Source of the DNA: Paenibacillus sp. H1-7
GTDB taxonomy: Bacteria; Bacillota; Bacilli; Paenibacillales; NBRC-103111
Assembly: GCF_022354825.1 (NCBI RefSeq)
Contig: NZ_CP031168.1
Location: 5,581,501 to 5,645,500 of the forward strand
DNA: 64,000 nt
Direction: 5' to 3'
In this document: positions 27,644-35,714 of the stretch, piece by piece
How the letters are laid out: every line of letters begins with the position of its first letter
Numbering within the stretch: the first letter of the stretch is position 1
Notes under the pieces: generated by a model
What the model saw: only the letters and a program-made list of their open reading frames with translations
Told to the model about the DNA's origin: nothing
The model's database searches: none
Position numbers and translations under genes: made by a program

Positions 27644-28153
27644 TTATTGCTTAAAGAAATCCGCCAGCCCGGCAAGTCTAGGATCGGTTGAATCCTGCTT
27701 GCAGCCGCAAGCATGCTCGTTGCGGTTGGTTCCGCATACGGGACATAGCCCTTGGCATTCTTCCTGGCACAGCGGTACGTACGGTAATGCCACCAGTACA
27801 TTCTCAATCAAGTAGGGCATCAACTCTATCTTCTCATCCGTTACGAAATGAATATCTTCATCCTCGTCATCCGGTTCCGATTCATCTGCAGCTAACGCAA
27901 ACGTTTCATGAAAAGGAATTTCCAGCCTTTGCTTCACCGGCTCCAAGCAGCGGGAACATGGTTGCTCTACATCAATACTCAGTACTCCGGTCACCTCAGC
28001 CGCTCCGTCATCATGACGGGCCTGCAGTTGAACCTGCAGCGGGCCGAAGCTGAGCAGATCGGTACGGTTCTTCAAAACATCGGTCAAATCGACGGTTTCA
28101 TCGAAATGAACCGTGTCCGCTTTGTTCGCCAATTCTTTTAGTCGAATGAACAC
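27644..28153 (-). CDS. YceD/DUF177 family protein (YlbN-like)
   Basis: YceD-family proteins are linked to rRNA or ribosome accumulation and lie next to rpmF. The roughly 169-residue protein has the family's FHETFAL and EQPCSRCLEPVKQ stretch, and the C-terminal metal-binding-like CQEECQGLCPVCGTNRNEHACGC is split here into CQEECQGLCPVC and ACGC. GTG at 28153 is the start, after GGGGTG; a TTG further up would place that site inside the gene. It has a near-consensus promoter. Confidence 0.92.
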   Translation of the reverse strand: MFIRLKELANKADTVHFDETVDLTDVLKNRTDLLSFGPLQVQLQARHDDGAAEVTGVLSIDVEQPCSRCLEPVKQRLEIPFHETFALAADESEPDDEDEDIHFVTDEKIELMPYLIENVLVALPYVPLCQEECQGLCPVCGTNRNEHACGCKQDSTDPRLAGLADFFKQ

Positions 28154-28180
28154 GTGTATCACCCCAAACAAACAAAGATT

Positions 28181-28210
28181 ATTATATCTATAGTTCTTCT
28201 ATTTTGTCAA
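28181..28210 (-). promoter_or_regulatory. Near-consensus promoter of yceD-rpmF
   Basis: On the minus strand TTGACA (28210-28205), 18 bases, TATAAT (28186-28181). Both hexamers match consensus. Its -35 overlaps that of the divergent tmcAL promoter. Confidence 0.75.
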
Positions 28211-28232
28211 CATTTTCAGTTCATGCTATAGT
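28204..28232 (+). promoter_or_regulatory. Promoter of tmcAL
   Basis: TTGTCA (28204-28209), 17 bases, TATAGT (28227-28232), with TG one base upstream of the -10. Confidence 0.7.
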
Positions 28233-28276
28233 GAAAATAGATGAAATCATTGCCAAATTGTGTACAAGGAGACCCT

Positions 28277-29512
28277 ATGAAAACCGTCGGGCTGATCGTC
28301 GAATACAATCCACTGCATAACGGACATTATTATCATTTCCAACAATCGAAAAAGGTATCGGGCGCCGACGCCGCCGTAGCCGTCATGAGCGGCCATTTCC
28401 TGCAGCGTGGCGAGCCGGCCATGGTCAACAAGTGGGCAAGGGCTGAAATGGCCCTGCGAATGGGCGTCGACCTCGTTCTTGAGCTCCCGGTAGCCTACTC
28501 GGCTCAGCCGGCGGAATGGTTTGCCTACGGTGCGGTCTCCGCCCTGGATGCTGCAGGCGTTGTGGATACGCTGTGCTTCGGCAGCGAGAGCGGCGACATC
28601 TCCTGGCTGCATCGGGTTGCCGACGCCGCAGCGGAGGAATCGGCGGGCTTTCAAAGCCTGCTGCAGCAAGAGCTCAAAGCGGGGCTCCCCTATCCGACAG
28701 CGTACAGCAGAGCTGTGGCGCAGTATGTTCCGGGGACCGCGGAGTCCGAGCTGGCCCAGCCTAACAATACGTTAGGCCTTCATTATCTCATTGCTTTGAA
28801 GCGGCTGCAAAGCCGGATTGAGCCGCTGACGATTACGCGGCAGAAAGCCGGATACAACCAGTCGGACATTACGGACAGCCAAATTGCCAGCGCCACGGCG
28901 TTGAGGCATATGCTGTTTGAGCGGATGACGCTGGAGGAAATAGCTCCCTACGTTCCTGTCGGCACTCTCGACGTGCTGCGAAGAGAATGGGCCGCAGGCA
29001 AGGCTCCTGTCCGGTGGGAGCATTTTGCCAAACCGCTGCTGGTTCAGCTGCTGAATCATTCGGCGGAGCAGCTCGCAGAATTTCACGAGGTAGGCGAAGG
29101 ACTGGAGCACCGTATCAAGCAGGCGCTGCCGTCCCTTTCAATCGATTCAACCAACGTTGTAGAAAGCCTGGTCGGCCTGCTGAAAACCAAGAGATATACC
29201 CGGACAAAGCTGCAAAGAACGCTGCTCCGCATCCTCTTGAATCATAAGAAGCCGCAGCTCGCTCCCGCGGTTCTGGCGCAAGGAGCCCCTTACTTACGCG
29301 TTCTCGGGTTTACAAGCACAGGACAGGAGCTGCTGCGGAGGATGAAAAAAACGGCCAAGGTTCCGGTCGTCACCAAGGTAACGTCATTATCCGAGCCTTC
29401 GCCGCTGTTGCAGCTCGATATTCAAGCCACTTCCGTTTACGCCCTCGGCTGCCGGACGGCGTCGGAGCGCGATTTGTTCCGCGACTATTACGAGCCGCCT
29501 GTCAGGGGTTAG
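28277..29512 (+). CDS. tmcAL: tRNA(Met) cytidine acetate ligase TmcAL (YlbM)
   Basis: TmcAL makes N4-acetylcytidine at the wobble position of elongator tRNA-Met using acetate and ATP. The 411-residue protein starts MKTVGLIVEYNPLHNGHYYH at 28277, after AAGGAGA. HNGH is the nucleotidyltransferase HxGH motif; VMSGHFLQRGEPAM and DLVLELP are also family marks. It is divergent from yceD-rpmF and its stop overlaps the stop of sepM by 3-4 bases. Confidence 0.94.
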   Translation: MKTVGLIVEYNPLHNGHYYHFQQSKKVSGADAAVAVMSGHFLQRGEPAMVNKWARAEMALRMGVDLVLELPVAYSAQPAEWFAYGAVSALDAAGVVDTLCFGSESGDISWLHRVADAAAEESAGFQSLLQQELKAGLPYPTAYSRAVAQYVPGTAESELAQPNNTLGLHYLIALKRLQSRIEPLTITRQKAGYNQSDITDSQIASATALRHMLFERMTLEEIAPYVPVGTLDVLRREWAAGKAPVRWEHFAKPLLVQLLNHSAEQLAEFHEVGEGLEHRIKQALPSLSIDSTNVVESLVGLLKTKRYTRTKLQRTLLRILLNHKKPQLAPAVLAQGAPYLRVLGFTSTGQELLRRMKKTAKVPVVTKVTSLSEPSPLLQLDIQATSVYALGCRTASERDLFRDYYEPPVRG

Positions 29513-30615
29513 CTAGCCTTGTCTTCCTTGGGAGACAATGTATTCAAATAGTTCAATGCATCATCCACGGTTCCTACAGGGACGATTTTCATTGCCGTAT
29601 GAATTTCCTCCGCCCGCTTCACTGCATCGGTATAATTTTTAATAGTTTGCCCATCCGGGGACACATAATCTTTCGGCGCAAAAAAGATTTCCGCACCCGC
29701 TTTATCCGCTGCGATGATTTTATGCTGAATGCCGCCGATGACACCTACCGTGCCTTTCTCGTCAATGGTCCCCGTGCCGGCTATTTTGTGGCCCTTCGTT
29801 ATATCCTCGGGCAACAGCTTGTTAATGATCTCCAGCGTGAACATCAAGCCGGCAGACGGTCCTCCGATATCGCCGGCCTTGATTTTGACCTGCCTGGTCT
29901 CATCCTCCGCCTTCACGCTCTGCACATTGGCCGGCACGATGCCGAGGCCGGCTCGGCGCGCTTGCGGCTTATCCGCCGCCGTTCCCTCGTCAGCGGGAAG
30001 AGCAGCCAGAGCGATGGAATCGGTCTTGGTTGCTTTTTTCCGTTTATAAGTAACCGCGACGGTGTCTCCCGCCTGCTTGTTCTTGAGCAGCGCCTGCAGC
30101 TCTTCCTTGGTTTGAACCGCCGTATCGTCGATCTTAACGATATAATCGCCCGGCTTCAATATTTGTGACGCAGGATAATCCTTGAATACCTGGACGATGA
30201 GAATGCCGTCTGTAGTAATTTTATAAGGAATCGACAACTTATGGTAGGCCGCCTGGATCGCGCTCGACTGGGAGGTTAGCATATTGACCTCCTGTCTTTG
30301 CGAATATTCCTGCTCCGTCTCGTCCTTTTGAAGCAGCTCGCTTTTTAGGTGAAGCTCCTCAAACGGGCGGACGAAGGACAACAGGTAGCTGAATACCGTC
30401 GCATCGCTGACACGAACCGTAGTCAGCATAAACACGCCGTGATCCTGCGAATCATTTTGTTTCACTTGAACCATAGGTTGAATGTCTTCAGCGGTTCCTG
30501 CCGAAAAAATAAAAAGCGGCAGCGGCAAAAAATAGATGCCGTAAACCAGTGCAATAGCAATGAACACCGAGACGACAATTCTCGATGCCCGCTTCATATG
30601 CCTCGTGTCTTCCAT
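29509..30615 (-). CDS. SepM/YlbL-family PDZ and Lon-type serine protease
   Basis: The 368-residue membrane protease has one N-terminal membrane segment (about 11-33), a PDZ domain near 130-200 (SQILKPGDYIVKIDDTAVQT) and a Lon-type S16 protease domain. The serine lies in GDIGGPSAGLMF and the lysine in GGIQHKIIAADKAGA. Streptococcal SepM cleaves a competence peptide, and the Bacillus YlbL is linked to recovery from DNA damage; the substrate here is unknown. Start ATG 30615 follows GGGGGGAGAAGC. Confidence 0.92.
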   Translation of the reverse strand: MEDTRHMKRASRIVVSVFIAIALVYGIYFLPLPLFIFSAGTAEDIQPMVQVKQNDSQDHGVFMLTTVRVSDATVFSYLLSFVRPFEELHLKSELLQKDETEQEYSQRQEVNMLTSQSSAIQAAYHKLSIPYKITTDGILIVQVFKDYPASQILKPGDYIVKIDDTAVQTKEELQALLKNKQAGDTVAVTYKRKKATKTDSIALAALPADEGTAADKPQARRAGLGIVPANVQSVKAEDETRQVKIKAGDIGGPSAGLMFTLEIINKLLPEDITKGHKIAGTGTIDEKGTVGVIGGIQHKIIAADKAGAEIFFAPKDYVSPDGQTIKNYTDAVKRAEEIHTAMKIVPVGTVDDALNYLNTLSPKEDKAS

Positions 30616-30754
30616 GCTTCTCCCCCCTTTAAGCCCCCTTAAGCCCTGCCTCGATGCGGGCACTGCCTTATCTATAGGTTGACCTGCTTGGTCTAAACCA
30701 TTCGGACAAAGCGTAAACATGTACCATTCACCCTCGAATCGGAGTTGGTACCTT

Positions 30755-32056
30755 ATGGCTGGTGTAAAACCGTTATCCCCACAGCGCCTTACAACTTTAT
30801 TATTCGGTTGTCTGGCTCTGCTGCTTGTAGTATGTATTATTTTGTTCCCTGATCAGGCGTTCAAGTCATCGCTTCAGGGATTGACGGTTTGGTGGAAACT
30901 TGTGTTTCCCGCCCTGCTCCCTTTTTTCATCGTAACTGAAATCATGAGGGGCTTAGGCGTTCTGCATGCGCTCGGAGCCTTACTGGATCCGTTGCTGCGG
31001 CTGCTGTTCAAGCTGCCGGGTATTGGAGGATGGGCCATTGCCGTCGGCTTCACGGCAGGAGCGCCCTCCGGAGCCGCCGCAGTGGGAGCCATGCGCAAAG
31101 ATAATCTCCTTAGCCGCGACGAAGCCGAGAGATTGCTTACGCTCAGCCACGTGCTTAGTCCCGTATTCCTCATCACCGTTGTCGGCGTAGGCTTCCTGCA
31201 AGATGCACAAAGCGGGCTTATGCTCGGCATACTCCATTACGGTTCGGCCATTCTTGTCGCGCTTTGGCAGCAATTCCGCGGCTCAAGGCAGCCCTTGCAG
31301 CCGGACATTGTCTCCAGCAGGGCGGTTCACGATGTAATGTATGCCAACTACGGTCTGCTGAACCGCAGCATCATCGCTTGGCGGAACGCCCAGGCCAAAG
31401 ACGGCCGAACCTTCGGCAAGCTGCTCGGCGATTCCGTCAGTAATGCGGTTCAACAGCTTATGGCCATCGGCGGTCTTATGATGATGTTCTCGGTTATCGT
31501 TAACGCCGTTTCTTTAAGCCAGCTGCTATCTGTGTTCAGCCTTGCCTTATCGGCATCCGGGATCGTCTCCTCCCAAGAGAGCGAGGCCTTCTTGTCCGCT
31601 CTGCTGCCGGGACTGTTTGAAGCTCATATCGGAGCTTACTCGATGACTCAAAGTCCGGCTTTCACCGATACATGGCAGTACGCCATTCTCAGCGCCTTGT
31701 TCGCCTGGGGCGGACTGTCCACCCATGCACAGGTCAAAAGCTTCACATTAGGCACGGATATCCGCTATACTTCATTTTTAAAAGCGCGGGTTCTTCATGC
31801 CGTTACAGCATTTGTATGTACAGGCATTCTATGGAAGCCGCTTAACGGAGCGCTCAACCTGACGTTGCCCGTCTGGATGCCGAATCCCACGGCAGGAATG
31901 CCGGCCCATTCGCAATGGAGTCTTCACGATGTAAACCTATGGCCGCTCCTTAGTCCCACTATGCTCTGGTTTAGCGGAATCCTGCTGTTAATGCTGCTAT
32001 TGTCCGTGTTTATCGCCTTTGCGTTCCGGAACCATCACCGGAGCACTAGAGAATAA
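30755..32056 (+). CDS. ylbJ: Sporulation integral membrane protein YlbJ
   Basis: YlbJ is a membrane protein needed for spore cortex or coat in Bacillus, with two Gate (nucleoside-recognition) domains. The 433-residue protein has about eight hydrophobic segments and the Gate motifs GFTAGAPSGAAAVGAM near 110 and LLPGLFEAHIGAYSM near 290. The start MAGVKPLSPQ at 30755 has GGAG before it; an earlier ATG at 30719 has no ribosome site. Its end overlaps the end of coaD by 11 bases. Confidence 0.92.
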   Translation: MAGVKPLSPQRLTTLLFGCLALLLVVCIILFPDQAFKSSLQGLTVWWKLVFPALLPFFIVTEIMRGLGVLHALGALLDPLLRLLFKLPGIGGWAIAVGFTAGAPSGAAAVGAMRKDNLLSRDEAERLLTLSHVLSPVFLITVVGVGFLQDAQSGLMLGILHYGSAILVALWQQFRGSRQPLQPDIVSSRAVHDVMYANYGLLNRSIIAWRNAQAKDGRTFGKLLGDSVSNAVQQLMAIGGLMMMFSVIVNAVSLSQLLSVFSLALSASGIVSSQESEAFLSALLPGLFEAHIGAYSMTQSPAFTDTWQYAILSALFAWGGLSTHAQVKSFTLGTDIRYTSFLKARVLHAVTAFVCTGILWKPLNGALNLTLPVWMPNPTAGMPAHSQWSLHDVNLWPLLSPTMLWFSGILLLMLLLSVFIAFAFRNHHRSTRE

Positions 32057-32555
32057 CGTCCGCATATTTGACCAGCAGCGCCTTCTCCACCACTTCAGGC
32101 ACCAGATCGTTAACGGGGCCGTGAAAACGGGCTATCTCCTTGACGATGCTGGAGCTTAAATAAGAATATTGCGGCGTCGACGTCATGAAAAACGTTTCAA
32201 AATTTTCGTCCAGCTTCCGGTTGGTCGATGCCATTTGCAGCTCGTACTCGAAATCGGATACCGCCCGCAAGCCGCGGACAATCAGATGAGCATCCTTTTG
32301 TTTCATATAGTTAATAAGCAGATCCCGAAAGCTGTCGATTTCGACATTCGGCAGATCGCTTGTCACTTTACGCAGTAGATCGGTCCGTTCTTCCACTGTG
32401 AAGAGCGGGTTTTTGCTTGTATTGTTCAATACGGCGACGATCAGTTTATCGAATACTTTGGCCGAACGGTGTATGATGTCCAGATGCCCGTTGGTCACCG
32501 GGTCAAACGTACCTGGATAGACGGCAATTTTCATTCCGAAATGTTCTTTAATCAT
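32046..32555 (-). CDS. coaD: Phosphopantetheine adenylyltransferase
   Basis: CoaD catalyses the fourth step of coenzyme A synthesis. The protein has the HxGH-type motif in GTFDPVTNGHLDII, plus KNPLFTVEER and RGLRAVSDFEYE. The ATG at 32555 has GGAGGAG eight bases before; the usual family start MKIAVYPG lies seven residues downstream with a weak site. It follows rsmD, as is common. Confidence 0.96.
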   Translation of the reverse strand: MIKEHFGMKIAVYPGTFDPVTNGHLDIIHRSAKVFDKLIVAVLNNTSKNPLFTVEERTDLLRKVTSDLPNVEIDSFRDLLINYMKQKDAHLIVRGLRAVSDFEYELQMASTNRKLDENFETFFMTSTPQYSYLSSSIVKEIARFHGPVNDLVPEVVEKALLVKYADVIL

Positions 32556-32584
32556 TGTGTCAACTCCTCCGACTAGTGCGGTAA

Positions 32585-33148
32585 CTATTGCTCTTGCGAA
32601 CTATTTTTGTAAATCGTAACCGCCGTATCGCCATATTCGGCTCTACGCGCCCATTGCAAACGGCCGATCGGACCGTCGTAAGCATCCTCGGCATCGTGTT
32701 CCACCACAATCGTGGCATGGGGGTTCAGCATATTCCCTTGATCAAGCTGTTCCATCAGCTCGCGGATGACCTTCAGCCGGTAGGGCGGATCCAAGAAAAC
32801 GAGGTCGAATTTGGCCTCCCTTTTCATTAACGCCTTCAGTGCCCGCGCGGCATCGTTACGGTACAGCTCCGCTTGCTCCGTAAATCCGGCAGCCTGCAAA
32901 TTGTGCCGAATGGTGTCGATGCTCTTCTTGTCCACATCGGTTAAAACCGCCCGCTCCATCCCTCTGCTGAGCGCTTCGATGCTTAGTCCTCCGGTTCCTG
33001 CAAATAGATCCAGCACTTGCCCGCCGTCAAAATACGGCCCGATCATGCTGAAAATAGCCTCCTTCACCTTATCGGTAGTAGGCCGCGTTCCCATGCCCGG
33101 AACGGCCTTAAGCGGCCTTCCTTTGGCACTCCCTGATATGACTCTCAT
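32585..33148 (-). CDS. rsmD: 16S rRNA (guanine966-N2)-methyltransferase RsmD
   Basis: The 187-residue protein starts MRVISGSAKGRPLKAVPG, with GTRPTTDKVKEAIFSMIG and a SAM-binding VLDLFAGTGGLSIEALSRG near 46. FLDPPY near 119 is the amino-methyltransferase catalytic motif. It forms a pair with coaD, with a 29-base gap. TTGTGC-N18-TACGAT on the minus strand just upstream is a possible promoter. Confidence 0.96.
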   Translation of the reverse strand: MRVISGSAKGRPLKAVPGMGTRPTTDKVKEAIFSMIGPYFDGGQVLDLFAGTGGLSIEALSRGMERAVLTDVDKKSIDTIRHNLQAAGFTEQAELYRNDAARALKALMKREAKFDLVFLDPPYRLKVIRELMEQLDQGNMLNPHATIVVEHDAEDAYDGPIGRLQWARRAEYGDTAVTIYKNSSQEQ

Positions 33149-33348
33149 TTATGCCCACCTTCTACTGGATAGTACTGCTATCGTACCACAAACGGAAAGT
33201 TTTGCACAAAATTTTCTGACAAGCACGTATAGATTCCTCGAAATGTGTCCATCCTTATATCATCGACATCCGAAAATGTCGTAGACAACCGCGGAGAAGA
33301 CTTACGTTCCCCATAAGCTCTTCGTCCGGTTTCTCCTCTCCCATGAAT

Positions 33349-33382
33349 GGGCCTCGTCGCGAGACGGGGCCCGATTTATTTT
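33349..33382 (+). terminator. Orphan terminator, plus strand
   Basis: GGGCCTCGTC-GCGA-GACGGGGCCC (one G-U pair), then GATTTATTTT. No gene lies upstream on the plus strand within reach, as rsmD runs the other way. Confidence 0.65.
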
Positions 33383-33393
33383 GTCCTCATATT

Positions 33394-33433
33394 AAAAAAT
33401 CCCTGCTTCGTCGATGGCAGCCGACAGCAGGGA
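33394..33433 (-). terminator. Orphan terminator, minus strand
   Basis: On the minus strand TCCCTGCT, an 18-base loop with its own weak pairing, AGCAGGGA and TTTTTT. The nearest upstream gene on that strand is more than 900 bases away behind another terminator. TTGCTT (33499-33494) and TACACT (33478-33473), 15 bases apart, could start a transcript of about 75 bases. Confidence 0.6.
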
Positions 33434-33607
33434 TAAACGTGATATATGTTGAATGTGGGATCAACGTAGTTTAGTGTAATAAACTTAGATTAAAAGCAAA
33501 TGAATGAAACCTTAAAATAAGCTGAAAGCCGCATGGTAACTTTTTCCGGCGCATGAAGTTGGCATAAAATACAAATACTGCTCAAAACAGCAGAGGAGCT
33601 TACGAAC

Positions 33608-34297
33608 ATGTGCGACCGATTTATACTTCATGCCGACCTGGATGAGTTAAACGAGCGTTACGGCATTACCCGTGCGCTTTCCTATTATTCCCATCAAAAC
33701 AACCGGATGCCGAATGAGTCCATAGCAGCGATTACGCAAAAAGACAACGTGCGCACGCTCGATGAGTACCGCTGGGGGCTGATGCCTTTCTGGGCGCGCG
33801 ATTCGGTTTTGGCGGACAATCTCAATGTATTCCGAAACCGCGCGTTCGATTACCTCGTCAAAAGACAGCGCTGCGTTATTCCCGGCAGCAGCTTCGACCG
33901 CGTCACTTGGCTGAATCCGAAAAAGGAAGCCGTCGATCGCTATATCGCTCAGGATGGACGGACTTTCGCCATGGCCGGCGTTTATGATGTATGGAAAGGT
34001 TCGCTTGGCGAGGAGCTGAGGACTTGCACCATCGTTACCAGGAAACGGACGGATGACGACACAGGCAGCGAAGTGCGTGTGCCGATTCTTTTTGATGAAG
34101 AGCAAGTAGAGGCATGGCTTGATCCGAAAAGGTTCGATAAGACAGCTCTGATGCATTGGCTTGAATCCATTCAATCACCCCAATTTCAGAAGCTCCCTGT
34201 CTCTTTGTGGGACCGTGCGGACGGCCTGGAGGGCCTAGACGGAGAAGCCCTAGGTACCGGCACTATTTCTGCGCAGCCCCGGATCGCGAAGCCGTAA
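33608..34297 (+). CDS. Divergent SRAP (SOS response-associated peptidase) domain protein
   Basis: SRAP proteins (HMCES, YedK) crosslink their Cys2 to abasic sites in single-stranded DNA. The 229-residue protein starts MCDRFILHAD, keeping Cys2, and has RWGLMPFW at 55-62 and CVIPGSSF at 89-96. The usual partner residues seem lost: the Asn region reads FRNRAFD, the Glu in FYEW becomes FDRV at 96-99, and the His of HDRMPVI becomes EVRVPI at 155-160. It has GAGGAG before ATG. The fold is well supported; activity is doubtful. Confidence 0.85.
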   Translation: MCDRFILHADLDELNERYGITRALSYYSHQNNRMPNESIAAITQKDNVRTLDEYRWGLMPFWARDSVLADNLNVFRNRAFDYLVKRQRCVIPGSSFDRVTWLNPKKEAVDRYIAQDGRTFAMAGVYDVWKGSLGEELRTCTIVTRKRTDDDTGSEVRVPILFDEEQVEAWLDPKRFDKTALMHWLESIQSPQFQKLPVSLWDRADGLEGLDGEALGTGTISAQPRIAKP

Positions 34298-34334
34298 AGA
34301 GAGATACCTCAATGCTACTCTTACACTACAAGCA

Positions 34335-34361
34335 CAAAGACCCGCTCCTGGCGGGTCTTTG
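34335..34361. terminator. Bidirectional terminator hairpin
   Basis: CAAAGACCCGC and GCGGGTCTTTG are exact complements with a 5-base loop. It stands between the convergent SRAP and ECF41 sigma genes and starts one base after the sigma stop. Confidence 0.75.
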
Positions 34362-35240
34362 TCATGCATTGAGAGCATCGGCAATAGCTTCGAGCTTATC
34401 CGGGTTGCTGATGAAATAAATCGACTGAATGGTTCCGGCTTCATCTGCGGCTCCGAAGCAAATGACAGATTTGGCTTCACCGTTCCGAATCAGCAGCAGC
34501 CCTGGCTCGCCGTTTACGTGAGCTTGCCGGAGATCGCCGGCGAATGCGCCTTTGCCGTATATTCCTTCCAAGAAGGCTTGAATGCGTGCTTTACCCGCAA
34601 TCGGATGTATGGCGGAACGGACTTTCCCTCCGCCGTCGCTGACCAATGTCGCCTGCTCCACAAGCATCCGGACGAAAGGATCGAAATCGCCGGTATGGAC
34701 GGCCCGGAGAAAAGCATTGACGAATGGTGCGGTTCCTTGACCGTCCCAGATAGCTTTGCTTAGGTCCGGTTTCATTTTTTGCTTGAGGCGGCTCATCATT
34801 TTTCGGCAGCTCACCTCGGACTTCTCGAGAATATCGGCAATCTGCGCGTAATCGTAATCCAGTACCTCCCTCAGCAGGAATACCGCCCTCTCCACGGGAG
34901 ATAATTGCTGAAGCATGACCAGAAGGGCGTAAGACAGCGTTTCATCCCGGACTACCTTTTCCTCGGGAGTTTGCATCACTTCAATATCCGGTTCGGGAAG
35001 CCATGGACCTGTATATACTTCCCGCTGATGGCGATGAGACTTCAAATAATTCAGGCAGCGGTTCGTTACCCCTTTGACCAAGTAAGCCTTCATATTCAGT
35101 ATCTCATCCACCTTCGCGCTTTGAAGAGCTACGAACGTATCCTGCATCATATCCTCGGCATCGCTTTTGGTCCCGAGCATCCGATAGGCGATGGAGAACA
35201 GCAGCCGTTTATATTCCAGATAGATCACATCTATCTCCAT
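34362..35240 (-). CDS. ECF41-type (SigJ-like) RNA polymerase sigma factor
   Basis: The 292-residue protein has sigma region 2 (LFSIAYRMLGTKSDAEDMMQ near residue 14), region 4 (YDYAQIADILEKSEVSCRKM near 136) and a C-terminal SnoaL-like domain, the layout of ECF41. The group marks YTGPWLPEP, DGGGK and the terminal NPDKL are all present. ECF41 factors control themselves through the SnoaL tail and often adjoin redox-type genes; here the gene instead lies 39 bases after the DUF350 gene on the same strand, so it is probably last in that operon. No anti-sigma factor is visible. Confidence 0.92.
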   Translation of the reverse strand: MEIDVIYLEYKRLLFSIAYRMLGTKSDAEDMMQDTFVALQSAKVDEILNMKAYLVKGVTNRCLNYLKSHRHQREVYTGPWLPEPDIEVMQTPEEKVVRDETLSYALLVMLQQLSPVERAVFLLREVLDYDYAQIADILEKSEVSCRKMMSRLKQKMKPDLSKAIWDGQGTAPFVNAFLRAVHTGDFDPFVRMLVEQATLVSDGGGKVRSAIHPIAGKARIQAFLEGIYGKGAFAGDLRQAHVNGEPGLLLIRNGEAKSVICFGAADEAGTIQSIYFISNPDKLEAIADALNA

Positions 35241-35279
35241 AGATCGTCCACTTCCTGCTTCCCGGCTTCACGGGAATGA

Positions 35280-35714
35280 TTAATAGCTGATTAGCGATGC
35301 CAGCAATAGACCGGTGGCGATGCTTAAGCAGAAGGAAAACAGTCCGACCGAAACGTTCCCTTTCGGAATTTCCTTCAATACTCGGAAAGGCGTCAGCAGC
35401 TCAAACAGATAAAATACAATCACTTGAAACGCAATGCCGACCAATCCCCAAATTACCAAATCAATCAAACCGAGAGAATGGTAAACAGCCGAAGCGAGCA
35501 CTATCGTTTGCCCCAATATTTTACCGCCCAAATCGTACGCCGCCGCACGGGCAGCATTCGCTTTTACCGGGTCACTCAAATCCCCGCCGTCACGAATCAG
35601 CTTAAACTCGCTGTAGGGTGTTGTAAAAATGAAGAACAGCAATCCCAAGCCAAGCAGCGGTACGGTAACGCATAAATAAATGAGAAAATTAACAATCGAA
35701 TCAAACTGTGCCAT
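35280..35714 (-). CDS. DUF350 family membrane protein (YjfL-like)
   Basis: The 144-residue protein has four hydrophobic segments (about 7-30, 60-80, 83-106 and 119-143) and the family end: PFRVLKEIPKGNVSVGLF, then SIATGLLLASLISY. DUF350 proteins such as E. coli YjfL lie beside glutathionylspermidine-synthase-like ATP-grasp genes. Its start overlaps the end of the ATP-grasp gene by 14 bases, so the two are translationally coupled. Function is unknown; it may place the ligase system at the membrane. Confidence 0.9.
   Translation of the reverse strand: MAQFDSIVNFLIYLCVTVPLLGLGLLFFIFTTPYSEFKLIRDGGDLSDPVKANAARAAAYDLGGKILGQTIVLASAVYHSLGLIDLVIWGLVGIAFQVIVFYLFELLTPFRVLKEIPKGNVSVGLFSFCLSIATGLLLASLISY

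Larger units (their letters stand above)
33149..33607. other. 459-base gap with two opposing orphan terminators
   Basis: No protein gene is visible between the divergent rsmD and SRAP genes. The gap holds a plus-strand terminator (33349-33382) and a minus-strand terminator (33394-33433) that end no annotated gene, plus a CGACAT/ATGTCG hairpin near 33265. One or two small RNAs are possible. Confidence 0.5.
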
